DNA of 64,000 nucleotides, taken from NCBI RefSeq assembly GCF_937468385.1, contig NZ_CALBWS010000015.1:1-64000 (forward strand). The letters are read 5' to 3'. Position 1 is the first letter of the stretch, and the number at the start of each line of letters is the position of its first letter. Both the position numbers and the translations under genes were made by a program. The DNA comes from Neobacillus rhizosphaerae (GTDB lineage: Bacteria; Bacillota; Bacilli; Bacillales; Cytobacillaceae). Shown here in pieces: positions 1 through 8,174 of this stretch. A model generated the notes under the pieces. That model worked only from the letters and a program-made list of their open reading frames with translations. It made no database searches and had not been told where the DNA came from.

Positions 1-238
1 GGGTGGTGGCATTGTACCATTTCTTTTTTTCTGATGCACTTGTCCAAATCTTATATACATCATATAGCCACCAATGGAGATCTAAGCAGTCATTCCATAG
101 ATTCGCTGCTTTCTGACGTAGTGTATCGACTAATCTTCTCTCCTCGCCGGTTAAACGGAGCGGAAATTTCCGAATAACAATATCGCCTTTCGACTCTTTT
201 TTCTTCTTTTCTTTCATGTTCTTTTTGTGTGGTCCCAT
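1..238 (-). CDS. TnpB-like transposase/RNA-guided nuclease, N-terminal part only (cut by window edge)
   Basis: Open frame running off the left edge. It starts with ATG at 238, preceded by a strong GGAGGTGAAA ribosome site at 243-252. The 79 visible residues begin with a Lys-rich stretch, followed by VIRKFPLRLTGEERRLVDTL and a Trp-rich helix (WNDCLDLHWWLYDVYKIW). A basic start, a beta strand of the K/R-F-P/R-L type and an LxxxxxxxWN helix resemble the N-terminal domain of IS200/IS605 OrfB (TnpB) proteins, but the catalytic RuvC part lies outside the window. The family call is therefore tentative. It is not a close copy of the TnpB at 12713-13864. Confidence 0.45.
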   Translation of the reverse strand, partial: MGPHKKNMKEKKKKESKGDIVIRKFPLRLTGEERRLVDTLRQKAANLWNDCLDLHWWLYDVYKIWTSASEKKKWYNATT

Positions 239-377
239 TTTCTTTCACCTCCAACTAGAACATTTGTTCTATATTTTTATTATACTAGTTTTTATTGGTA
301 ATTGGAAGTAAAAAAACATGGCTTATATCCCCATTTCTGAAGAAAGGGGTTTTACGCCACTTTTTTGATAATTTTTC

Positions 378-833
378 CTAAAATGGTTTTGTAATCATCA
401 GAGCGATAATGATCAAAAAAATCACATTTTCAAGGTTCTCATATCGAAAAAGAACTTTTGATAAACGCCAATATTCTTCAGGAATCACTTCCCCATTATG
501 GGATTCTAACAGGGCTTTAACCGGTTTTGACCTTGGTGATAAAACGAGCGGGCCAATTGCAAGAGCTGCCAAAAAGAGGACGAGACTCGTTACATACCAG
601 CCCATCCGAAACAGACTTGGATTTATATAACCCATTGCCAAACCGGTGATTAGTAAAAGTATGCCGCCAATCATGACGAAAATATGTAGCTTATGTCTGA
701 TTTTATAAGAATGCTTTAATTCAGTCATCGTGTTCCCCGATTTGACAACCGTGGTTAAAACAAAACCTGGGCCCATCCCCAAGATAGCTGAAAAAATATG
801 TATGAAAACAATGATGTTATAAATTGTACTCAC
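378..833 (-). CDS. DUF2269-family integral membrane protein
   Basis: About 151 residues with four hydrophobic segments: an N-terminal helix with the FIHIFSAILGMGPG motif, then roughly residues 50-70, 80-100 and a C-terminal IFLIIIALMI. The His and GxGP pattern in helix 1 is typical of DUF2269 (PF10027) membrane proteins, whose function is unknown. The open frame extends up to an ATG at 860. I prefer the GTG at 833, because GGAGGTTGA lies about 10 bases upstream of it, whereas the longer start would put that ribosome site inside the gene. It is a single gene with no obvious operon partner and diverges from the DUF454 gene at 1014. Confidence 0.75.
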   Translation of the reverse strand: MSTIYNIIVFIHIFSAILGMGPGFVLTTVVKSGNTMTELKHSYKIRHKLHIFVMIGGILLLITGLAMGYINPSLFRMGWYVTSLVLFLAALAIGPLVLSPRSKPVKALLESHNGEVIPEEYWRLSKVLFRYENLENVIFLIIIALMITKPF

Positions 834-940
834 AGGTGTGTCAACCTCCATTCTCTGCATTCTCCCATTTTATCATAAAAATTTCATCATAAATGTGATA
901 GAGTTGGAAGCTTGAACATGATTTTGTCCTTTTTCAGCCA

Positions 941-969
941 TTAAGTTCCCGTACCCAAAATGGTATAAT
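941..969 (+). promoter_or_regulatory. Promoter of the DUF454 gene (extended -10)
   Basis: TGGTATAAT at 961-969 is a perfect extended -10 element. The -35 region near 941-946 is weak, as is common with extended -10 promoters. It lies about 45 bases upstream of the DUF454 start and just after the divergent DUF2269 gene. Confidence 0.5.
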
Positions 970-1013
970 GAAGGGACTGAGACTTCTAGTTTCTCTGAAA
1001 GGAGGCTGCAATC

Positions 1014-1406
1014 ATAAATAAATTCGTTAAATTTATTTTTATTATCAGTGGATTTATTGCCCTTGGCTTAGGAATTTTGGGTATTATTTTGCCGCTGTTG
1101 CCAACAACTCCGCTATTACTTTTAGCATCATTCTGCTTCGTAAGAGGATCGGAACGATTTGAGCGCTGGTTTAAAGGGACAAAAATCTATCAGCGTCATT
1201 TGGACAGCTTTGTTAGAGAGAGGGCCATGACGTTAAAACAAAAACTTACCATTCTATTATTGGCAGACGTGATGATTGCACTCCCCTTCATCCTAATCGA
1301 CAGTTTTTTCGTAAGGATCATTCTTCTGCTAGTTATATTTTATAAATACTATTACTTTTTCTCTAAAATAAAAACGGTCAGGACTACTAGAATGGTAACA
1401 AAATGA
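1014..1406 (+). CDS. DUF454 (YbaN-family) small membrane protein with a non-AUG start
   Basis: Residues ILGIILPLLPTTPLLLLASF followed by CFVRGSERFERWF match the conserved core of DUF454/YbaN inner-membrane proteins (function unknown). Three hydrophobic segments are visible. The family normally carries another 20 or so hydrophobic residues before this core, and the in-frame sequence NKFVKFIFIISGFIALGLG supplies exactly that. However, no ATG, GTG or TTG opens it. A GGAGG at 1001-1005 is followed 8 bases later by ATA at 1014 (ATC at 1011). The only ordinary in-frame start, TTG at 1077, would delete the first helix. I annotate from the ATA. An in-frame stop at 996-998 rules out a longer form. Confidence 0.75.
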   Translation: MNKFVKFIFIISGFIALGLGILGIILPLLPTTPLLLLASFCFVRGSERFERWFKGTKIYQRHLDSFVRERAMTLKQKLTILLLADVMIALPFILIDSFFVRIILLLVIFYKYYYFFSKIKTVRTTRMVTK

Positions 1407-1441
1407 GGCGGAACTAATGAATAGTTCCACCTCATTTTTTG
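1402..1441 (+). terminator. Rho-independent terminator after the DUF454 gene
   Basis: A 15-base stem (AATGAGGCGGAACTA with one mismatch against TAGTTCCACCTCATT) overlaps the stop codon and is followed by TTTTTTG. Confidence 0.85.
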
Positions 1442-1485
1442 TTGATTTAAGTTTGGAGGGTGTTTCCTATTTAAATGGTGTAATG

Positions 1486-1528
1486 GGTGTCAGGCACCAT
1501 GTGAAATTTTCACATGGTGCCTGACACC
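1486..1528. repeat. 43-bp perfect palindrome, copy 1
   Basis: Arms of 20 bases beginning GGTGTCAGGCACCATGTGAA pair perfectly around a 3-base loop (ATT). The same element, with loop AAA, occurs at 3552-3594 and 8905-8947. It lies between convergent genes (DUF454 ending at 1406, HD-GNAT ending at 1546) and could act as a bidirectional transcription stop. Confidence 0.9.
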
Positions 1529-1545
1529 TTTGAAAATTAGCAAAC

Positions 1546-2745
1546 TTATTTCAAATGCAAAACCATATATTCATCGGCATAATCGACACCATCTACTCTA
1601 AGAGCTTTTTCTTCGAATCCAAACACTTTAAACCCTAATTTGCTATAGAGTTTCTTCGCCTTTACATTACTTGCGGTTACGTTTAAATTTATTTTTTCAA
1701 TCGCTTCTATATTTCTCGCTTTATTTATCGCTTCTGTAAGCAATGCTTTTCCGACGCCTAAACCTTGTTTCTCCGAGGTCACATACATCGCAAAAATATT
1801 GGCCCGATGCCTTATTTTCATCCGATCTTCCTGAAGTAAGGTGACAGCCCCAATAAGTTTCCCACTATCAAACGCACCAAATGTGTAGTTTCCTTCTGTG
1901 GTAAAATTGCGAGCAACCTGTTCGACTGGATTTTCTCTTTTAATGGATTCTTCATAACTTGTTAAAAATGCTTCTGGATTTTTCTTTAATGCTTCTAATC
2001 GTAATGACCAATAATTTTCCGCATCCGATGAATCTAGAAGTCTGATTTCCAGTGTCTTTTTCCTCTCTTCTATGCTTTGCTTATGATTCGGATGGATTTT
2101 TTCTAAACAATCGTCCTTGTCTAGAGCGGCATCTTCAGTAGCAGAAAAATCGTCTTCATGATAAACATTTGATTTTTCGTTTGCCTTATTGATCCACTGC
2201 TCGTTGTTATTATTAAATAACATGGTAGCTTCTTTTTCCAATTCAGCTACTAAACTAAAGGAATAGCCATCACTCAAGCTATTTACGATATTCCGGTAAT
2301 ACCACTCCTGCTCATTCTTGCCTCGATTAAACCTCTTCCAGACTTCGTCCCCAAGCTGTTCATAATCTTTTATGATTGAGCGGATATTATCTAGTTTATC
2401 GGCGCAAGCAACAGCTCGAATATTACTTGAGGCACTTTTCAAAAATTCAATCGTGTGTTTCTTCCGATCTTCCCATGAAAGTGACTTATCCGGTTCTGAA
2501 CACCCTGCAACAATTTCAGCTATCATTGGGCCAAAGTCCCGTTCAATATCCTGCAAGGTGAGTGCTGTATCTTCCACGGTATCATGCAAGATTCCGGCCG
2601 CAACGATTGTATCACTGTAGCCAGCCTTCATTAAAATCATTCCGACCGCAACCGGATGGGTGATATAAGGGATATCAGTACCTTTTCGACATTGATTTCT
2701 ATGCGCATCCGCTGCTGTCCGAAGAGCTATTTCAATTACACCCAT
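1546..2745 (-). CDS. HD-domain (MESH1/SpoT-hydrolase-like) and GNAT acetyltransferase fusion
   Basis: A single 399-residue frame holds two domains. Residues 1-170 form an HD phosphohydrolase of the RelA/SpoT-hydrolase or MESH1 type: ITHP with H30, the HD pair H54-D55 in HDTVED, and DKLDN at 116-120. Small proteins of this family hydrolyse (p)ppGpp or related nucleotides. Residues 185-230 form a polar, acidic linker. Residues 232-399 form a GNAT N-acetyltransferase with acetyl-CoA motif Q-GLGVGKAL at 327-335 and a typical C-terminal KLYSKLGFK. The ATG at 2745 has GGAGGT upstream at 2755-2760. No stop or frameshift lies between the domains, so the fusion looks genuine. It is monocistronic. The substrates of either domain cannot be read from the sequence. 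Confidence 0.8.
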   Translation of the reverse strand: MGVIEIALRTAADAHRNQCRKGTDIPYITHPVAVGMILMKAGYSDTIVAAGILHDTVEDTALTLQDIERDFGPMIAEIVAGCSEPDKSLSWEDRKKHTIEFLKSASSNIRAVACADKLDNIRSIIKDYEQLGDEVWKRFNRGKNEQEWYYRNIVNSLSDGYSFSLVAELEKEATMLFNNNNEQWINKANEKSNVYHEDDFSATEDAALDKDDCLEKIHPNHKQSIEERKKTLEIRLLDSSDAENYWSLRLEALKKNPEAFLTSYEESIKRENPVEQVARNFTTEGNYTFGAFDSGKLIGAVTLLQEDRMKIRHRANIFAMYVTSEKQGLGVGKALLTEAINKARNIEAIEKINLNVTASNVKAKKLYSKLGFKVFGFEEKALRVDGVDYADEYMVLHLK

Positions 2746-2926
2746 AATTTAAAAACCTCCAGTTCCATAAAAATTGTCTATTAATCTATATTCAACAGAA
2801 GTAGAAAATTTCCTGTTAAACTAAGTGAGAAGATATCTTTTAAAACTAGTACAAAAGTCGAATCAGTTTTTTAAATTGGATCATATAATAGTAGGTATAT
2901 AAAGCCAAGTTGGTGAGGTGTTGATA

Positions 2927-3544
2927 TTGGAACCGAAATGGCTGGGTTGGGCAAAACAGCTTCAATCCATTGCCCAAGCAGGGTTAACGTATTCAAAAGA
3001 TGTTTATGACTTGGAACGATTTGAGTTCATTAGAAATATTAGTATCGACATTATAGCACACCATACAGACATGGACAGGACCGTAATCAAAGATTTATTT
3101 GCAGGTGAAACTGGATATGCAACACCTAAAGTCGATATACGCGGTGTGGTTTTTAAGGATGAAAAAATATTAATGGTCCGTGAAAACACGGATGGCCGCT
3201 GGGCATTACCTGGTGGCTGGGCTGATATTGGACTAACTCCTAGTGAAGTCGCCGTTAAGGAGCTAAAAGAAGAATCAGGATTTGATGTGAAAGCCACTAA
3301 ATTGTTAGCAGTAATGGACATGAAATGTCATCCCCATCCTCCTTCTTCCTATCACATTTATAAAATGTTTATTCAATGTGAAATTATTGGTGGACAAGCA
3401 ACAGAGGGTGTCGAAACAAGTGAAGTAAAATTCTTTGCTGAAAACGAACTTCCTCCGCTATCCACGGCCCGGAACACACACTCTCAAATTGAGATGGCCT
3501 TTACATTTTTGAAAAATCCCCAGTCACCCGTTTATTTGGATTAA
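2927..3544 (+). CDS. Nudix hydrolase with N-terminal Nudix-associated helical domain
   Basis: About 205 residues. The N-terminal 60 (EPKWLGWAKQLQSIAQAGLT onward) match the helical Nudix_N domain found in Bacillus YjhB-like ADP-ribose/nucleoside-diphosphate hydrolases. The Nudix box runs from GGWADIGL to KELKEESGF, with Lys in place of the usual first Arg of REUxEE; the metal-binding EE pair is kept. The frame extends to a GTG at 2918, but that overlaps the ribosome site GGTGAGG (2912-2918). TTG at 2927 is correctly spaced (8 bases) and starts exactly where the family does. It converges with the permease gene, separated by palindrome copy 2. The substrate is not determined. Confidence 0.85.
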   Translation: MEPKWLGWAKQLQSIAQAGLTYSKDVYDLERFEFIRNISIDIIAHHTDMDRTVIKDLFAGETGYATPKVDIRGVVFKDEKILMVRENTDGRWALPGGWADIGLTPSEVAVKELKEESGFDVKATKLLAVMDMKCHPHPPSSYHIYKMFIQCEIIGGQATEGVETSEVKFFAENELPPLSTARNTHSQIEMAFTFLKNPQSPVYLD

Positions 3545-3551
3545 AAATACA

Positions 3552-3600
3552 GGTGTCAGGCACCATGTGAAAAATTCACATGGTGCCTGACACCTTTTTT
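3552..3600 (+). terminator. 43-bp palindrome, copy 2, acting as terminator
   Basis: Second copy of the 20-base-arm palindrome (3552-3594, loop AAA), directly followed by TTTTTT. It sits in the 55-base space between the convergent Nudix and permease genes, so it probably stops transcription. This T-run orientation serves the Nudix gene. Confidence 0.8.
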
Positions 3601-6188
3601 TATATACTCTCCTGCTTTAAGGCATCAATAATGTTCTCTTTTTTAACTTTGGAGTTGGAGTAGAGCATGGCTGAGCCTACGATGACAAATACAGCAGCAA
3701 CCACATAGATCATACTGATCCAAGGAATGGTGAATCCATAGCTGAAGCTGTTCATCAATGCCCTGTGGATCAAATACATCACGACGATGCTGATCGGAAG
3801 TCCATAGAGCAGCGACTTGATGCCATAAAATATACTTTCATAATTTATCATTTTGTTAAAGCCTTTTGGCGTCATTCCCACCGACTTCAGCATCGCAAAT
3901 TCCCGTTTTCTTAGGGAAATTGAGGTCGAAATTGTATTAAAAATATTCGCCATTGATATTGCGGTAATTAAGGCAATAAATCCGTAGGTAAATACCGACA
4001 TTAACATGATCATCTGTTCTTCCTGTTGTCTGCCTTGATACACATTTTGCACAAACATTTTGTTCTCTTTTATTTCCTCAATTTCCTGTTGTGTTTTCAT
4101 TGGGTCCTTACTTTTCAGGTAAAGAATTGTCTGGATCCTGTCATTCACCTTTTCGTTTACCAGTTGATTCATGACTTGTTCTGAGACGATAATAGTTAGC
4201 CCGCCAATCTCTGTAGGTAAAATTCCCATTGGTAAATGATCAGTTAATGCCGCAATTTCCACTTTATTAAAATTTACTTCTTTTTCTGTTTCCGGATCTG
4301 AATAGGTTAAATCGATACTTTGGCCAACCTTCGTATGAATGACCTTCGTTTCAATATATTTCCCTGATGCTTCATCCTTGAAAGGAATCGTATCAATCAC
4401 AATGCCAGTAATGTTAGTCGGATTGGTAAGCAGGGCATAATCTGCTCCTACCGTTTTTGCATACGTTCTTAAGTTCTGTTCATTTAGTGCGTGTATTTGA
4501 ATAAAATAAGGGTATTTCTCGTTCTCAAAATTATCCTTATATACCGCCTTTCGGAATTCATCAGCAACTTCTGCTTTGTTTATCCAGGCGTTCACGTATA
4601 ATTCGTTCATCACACTAGATTCTGTCACATCTTTTAGGGATGTGAATGTTTTCAGCAGTTTCTGATCTGATACCGAAGCTGCTGTGGACAATGAAACGGA
4701 GATATCATAATTCACCCCTTTTTGCGAGAGCTCAAGCGATTTTTTCAAATTGGCGGTGAAAAATGATACCGTTAAAAACAAAACGATGCTAATGACAAGT
4801 GAAAATACCGTTGCCTGGTAGCGGCGTTTGTTTCTTTTTAAGTTTTTCAAGCCAATTTCCGCTTCGATTCCGAATAGCTTACGAACGAACTTCGAAGTCT
4901 TAACTGCTTTTTGTGTAAGTTTTACATCTGTTGTTTGGCGAATCGCATCAATTGCAGAGACTCTGGATGCTTTTATTGCTGGGAGATAGGTTGAGATGAA
5001 GATCGTCACCACCGAAACGGCACAAGCAAGCAAAATGGATAATGGTGTGACTGACACAGTTAGTTTTTCGTTGATCCCCAATGCACCTTGAATGATCGAA
5101 TTAATGAACCAAAAGGTAATCCCGATTCCAACAAGACCGCCAATAATTCCAATTGGGATGCTAATTAATCCAATGATTGCACCTTCAAAAAACACCGAGT
5201 TTCTTTTCTGCCTTTTCGTTGCCCCGACACTCGATAGCATCCCTAAATGACGCGAACGTTCTGAAACGGAAATAGCGAAGGCATTATAGATTAATGAAAC
5301 GGAGCCAATCATAATGACGGCCATAATAATCCCCGATAATTGAAGAAGAGTGCGGTGCAGGCTGTCATTATTCGTCACCCCATAATAGCGCAATAAATTA
5401 TTATTAAATTTTGGTGTTTCTATTTTGTTTTTCTTGGCTAATTGCTTGGCGTGATCGAATAAAGAGCTTTGAACTTTTTTTAAGACAACCGTCGCATTGA
5501 CAGTATCATCCGCTCTAATCATATTTTCATCTACATAGCTAATAACCGTGTACCCCGGTGCCCAGGTCGGTTCCCAAGTGGGCCGTTTGATAAAGCCAAC
5601 GATCGTATAGCTTGCCGTTGTTTTATTTTTTAAGGCTTCGATCACTTGACCTTTTTCCATACGTAATGGCTCAAATTGTTGCAATGGAACATCGTTAGCT
5701 TCAGTTATTCGTTCGCATACATCAAGTGTTAAACGGTCACCAATCTTGTATGCTACTTTGGCGTTCGTGGCAATGTGGTCTGAGAGTACTACCTCATTAT
5801 TCGCTTTTGGCAGCCGCCCCTTACTTAACTCAATCGGAAACTGTTTAAAACCTTGGGCGTTATACTCCTTGACAAACAAGTAAGGCTTACTTTCATTATG
5901 AGATCCATCTAAAAGGGCATATCCACGATCTCTAGAAAGCACCACTGTTTTCGTTGCTTCGTCGTTTTCAATCGCTTCAAGCTGCTCTTTGTTCACATCC
6001 TTGAAAAGAACATGCCATTCACCTTCACTCGCAATCGTCTGCTTTTGCATTAAATTCATAAAAGAGACACCAAGGGTTGCCACTGCTGTCACCATGGCGA
6101 CTGAAATAATGACGCCAATGATGGTCACTAACGTCCGCCTTTTGTTTTGCTTCAAATGCCGGACCGTTAATTTATTGACAATATTCAC
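3600..6188 (-). CDS. ABC transporter permease with two FtsX/MacB-type domains
   Basis: 862 residues. An N-terminal helix (TLVTIIGVIISVAMVTAV) is followed by a large extracytoplasmic region (about 60-280), three helices (about 285-410), a second N-anchor near 460 and another extracytoplasmic domain (about 480-740). The last three helices include the FtsX signature SLRKREFAMLKSVGM. Two duplicated FtsX units make this a single-chain permease of the MacB/LolE-like export class rather than a substrate importer. It starts at GTG 6188, overlapping the ATPase stop by 4 bases (GTGA), so the two are translationally coupled. The kinase and regulator genes immediately upstream suggest it exports or senses an envelope-active peptide or lipid; that part is inference. 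Confidence 0.85.
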   Translation of the reverse strand: MNIVNKLTVRHLKQNKRRTLVTIIGVIISVAMVTAVATLGVSFMNLMQKQTIASEGEWHVLFKDVNKEQLEAIENDEATKTVVLSRDRGYALLDGSHNESKPYLFVKEYNAQGFKQFPIELSKGRLPKANNEVVLSDHIATNAKVAYKIGDRLTLDVCERITEANDVPLQQFEPLRMEKGQVIEALKNKTTASYTIVGFIKRPTWEPTWAPGYTVISYVDENMIRADDTVNATVVLKKVQSSLFDHAKQLAKKNKIETPKFNNNLLRYYGVTNNDSLHRTLLQLSGIIMAVIMIGSVSLIYNAFAISVSERSRHLGMLSSVGATKRQKRNSVFFEGAIIGLISIPIGIIGGLVGIGITFWFINSIIQGALGINEKLTVSVTPLSILLACAVSVVTIFISTYLPAIKASRVSAIDAIRQTTDVKLTQKAVKTSKFVRKLFGIEAEIGLKNLKRNKRRYQATVFSLVISIVLFLTVSFFTANLKKSLELSQKGVNYDISVSLSTAASVSDQKLLKTFTSLKDVTESSVMNELYVNAWINKAEVADEFRKAVYKDNFENEKYPYFIQIHALNEQNLRTYAKTVGADYALLTNPTNITGIVIDTIPFKDEASGKYIETKVIHTKVGQSIDLTYSDPETEKEVNFNKVEIAALTDHLPMGILPTEIGGLTIIVSEQVMNQLVNEKVNDRIQTILYLKSKDPMKTQQEIEEIKENKMFVQNVYQGRQQEEQMIMLMSVFTYGFIALITAISMANIFNTISTSISLRKREFAMLKSVGMTPKGFNKMINYESIFYGIKSLLYGLPISIVVMYLIHRALMNSFSYGFTIPWISMIYVVAAVFVIVGSAMLYSNSKVKKENIIDALKQESI

Positions 6189-6868
6189 GGACGAATCACC
6201 TCATCCTTGGCGACCCTTCCATCCTCAATCGCAATGACTCTATCAGCTTGCAGCGCAATCCGTTCATCATGGGTAATGACTAACAGTGTCTGGTTGAACG
6301 TTTTATTAAACATTTTTAATAAATCAATGATTTCACTACTATTCTTACTATCAAGATTTCCAGTTGGTTCGTCGGCAAGCATGATAGCAGGATTGCTAAT
6401 GAGCGCCCGACCGATTGAGACCCGTTGCTGTTGTCCACCGGAAAGCTGATTGGGCAGATGGTTTAAGCGGGTTTGTAGATTAAGAATTTTGACGATATTC
6501 TCAAACTGTTTCTTGTCTACCTTATGTTCATCAAGCAGAAGTGGCAAGGTAATATTCTCTTCTACTGTTAGAACCGGAATAAGGTTGTAAAATTGATAAA
6601 TCAAGCCTATTTGTCTACGTCTAAAAATGGCCAGCTGTGTTTCATTCAGGTTATAGATGTCGGTATTATCAACGAGGACTTTACCACTCGTTGGCCGATC
6701 AACACCGCCAAGCATGTGCAGAAGCGTTGATTTCCCAGAGCCTGACGGGCCGATTATCGCGACGAACTCCCCTTTTTTCACAGAGAAAGAAACATCATCA
6801 AGTGCCTTCACTGCCGTCTCACCTTTACCGTATATTTTAGACAGATGTTCTATTTTTAAAATATCCAT
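6185..6868 (-). CDS. ABC transporter ATP-binding protein, LolD/MacB-type
   Basis: 227 residues with all nucleotide-binding motifs: Walker A GPSGSGKST, Q-loop in LIYQFYNLIPVLT, signature LSGGQQQRVSIGRAL, Walker B IMLADEPTGNLD and H-loop TLLVITHDE. The length and the YQFYNLIPVLTVEEN stretch are typical of the MacB/LolD family, which works with FtsX-type permeases by mechanotransmission. GGAGGTTTTACCACA precedes the ATG at 6868. It overlaps the permease gene (3600-6188) by 4 bases and is its energising partner. Confidence 0.9.
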   Translation of the reverse strand: MDILKIEHLSKIYGKGETAVKALDDVSFSVKKGEFVAIIGPSGSGKSTLLHMLGGVDRPTSGKVLVDNTDIYNLNETQLAIFRRRQIGLIYQFYNLIPVLTVEENITLPLLLDEHKVDKKQFENIVKILNLQTRLNHLPNQLSGGQQQRVSIGRALISNPAIMLADEPTGNLDSKNSSEIIDLLKMFNKTFNQTLLVITHDERIALQADRVIAIEDGRVAKDEVIRP

Positions 6869-7016
6869 TGTGGTAAAACCTCCATGTTTTGCTGATGGTT
6901 CTAGTTTATCTGTTTAAAATGACTTTCAGGTGACTGTAAAATGACAGTTTAGTCACTTAATGTTGTATTTAAGAAGAGTAATGCACTCAACACCAATGTG
7001 AGTAGGTTGGAAACTC

Positions 7017-7170
7017 TTATCCGAAAAGTTGGGTTCGCTTATGCGACAGTAAACTCCCCTTATCCGCCAATTAGAGCCGGTTATCCGCTAGTTAGACTCG
7101 CTTATCCGCAAGTTGGAGCACTATCCGCAAGTTGAAGCATTCTATCCACAAATTGAATACGCGTATCTGC
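7017..7170. repeat. Degenerate array of eight units with about 21-bp period, core TTATCCGC
   Basis: Units begin near 7017, 7039, 7060, 7081, 7102, 7121, 7142 and 7163, each with a TTATCCGC-like core followed by an A/G-AGTTxGA-like segment. The middle units are closest to each other. The array fills the space between the kinase gene (ends 7172) and the ATPase gene (starts 6868). No open frame continues through it. Confidence 0.75.
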
Positions 7171-7171
7171 T

Positions 7172-8173
7172 TTAAATCACCTGCTTGTAAAACGTAATCC
7201 GAAACTGGGTGCCCTTATTCTGCTTACTTTTAACCTCTATATTGCCGTTTTGACTTGTGATTATGGTGTGGGCCATTGCAAGTCCAATTCCGACACTATC
7301 CTCGCTGGCATTCTTTCCTTTATAAAAGCGTTTAAAAATATAGGGAAGATCTTCCTTGACGATGCCCTTTCCGTTATCGGCTATTACTATTTCCGTAAAC
7401 AGAGCGTTTTCTGCAAAAGAAATGGTAATCTCGCCACCCGCAGGAGTATGCTCAATACAATTTTTCAAAATATTGATTACCGCTTCCGTGGTCCAATGAA
7501 AATCACCAACGAAGGAAACAGTATCGTCACCCTCAATCGAAATGGCTTGTTCTTTAATATCCAACGGAATCAGCAAAGGCTCTAAAGATTTTTGTAGCAG
7601 CTTTTTTACCGCTATCGCTTCTTTTTTGAATTGAACCGTTCCAGCGTCAATTTTTGAAAGCTTTAATAATGATGAAACGAGCCATTCAATCCGTTCAAGC
7701 TGGATGGTGATATTGTGTGTAAACTCCCTTCTTTTCACTGGAGGAAGCTTGGCATCACTCAACAGATCGGCCATCATCATCATGGAGGTCAGTGGGGTCT
7801 TAAGCTGATGGGAGATATCAGAAATCGCATTTGTCAGGTGGACTTTATCTTGTTGTAAAAGGGAACCCTGTTCCGAAAGCATGGTTGTTACCTTATATAT
7901 ATTGTTTTTTAAAATACTAAGCTCGCCTTCATGATTATCACGAACATCAAGAAAATAATCTCCACTGCTAATTTGCTGCAAATAGCCTGATAGCTTTTCA
8001 ATTTCGCGGTATCTCCAGCTCGTAAAAATAAAACTGCATCCAATGAGTAAAACAGAAATGACGAAAACAAGCATCGAGGCAGCTATCGAAAAAAAAGCAG
8101 CAGCAATGATGCCAGCTAAACTGATGAAGGACATTGTTAATAAGAATAGTTGAATCTCTCGATTACGTAGCAT
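7172..8173 (-). CDS. Sensor histidine kinase with a short two-helix membrane sensor
   Basis: 333 residues. Two membrane helices (about 10-28 and 32-50) are separated by only a few residues, so there is almost no extracellular loop. This is the intramembrane-sensing design of kinases that monitor ABC transporters or the membrane itself. A short HAMP-like linker follows, then the H-box ISHQLKTPLTS with its phospho-acceptor His near 122, N-box ILKNCIEHTP, G1 DNGKGI, and G2 VGIGLAMAH. It starts one base after the stop of the response-regulator gene, so the two are cotranscribed. It probably controls the ABC genes downstream. Confidence 0.9.
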   Translation of the reverse strand: MLRNREIQLFLLTMSFISLAGIIAAAFFSIAASMLVFVISVLLIGCSFIFTSWRYREIEKLSGYLQQISSGDYFLDVRDNHEGELSILKNNIYKVTTMLSEQGSLLQQDKVHLTNAISDISHQLKTPLTSMMMMADLLSDAKLPPVKRREFTHNITIQLERIEWLVSSLLKLSKIDAGTVQFKKEAIAVKKLLQKSLEPLLIPLDIKEQAISIEGDDTVSFVGDFHWTTEAVINILKNCIEHTPAGGEITISFAENALFTEIVIADNGKGIVKEDLPYIFKRFYKGKNASEDSVGIGLAMAHTIITSQNGNIEVKSKQNKGTQFRITFYKQVI

Positions 8174-8174
8174 C

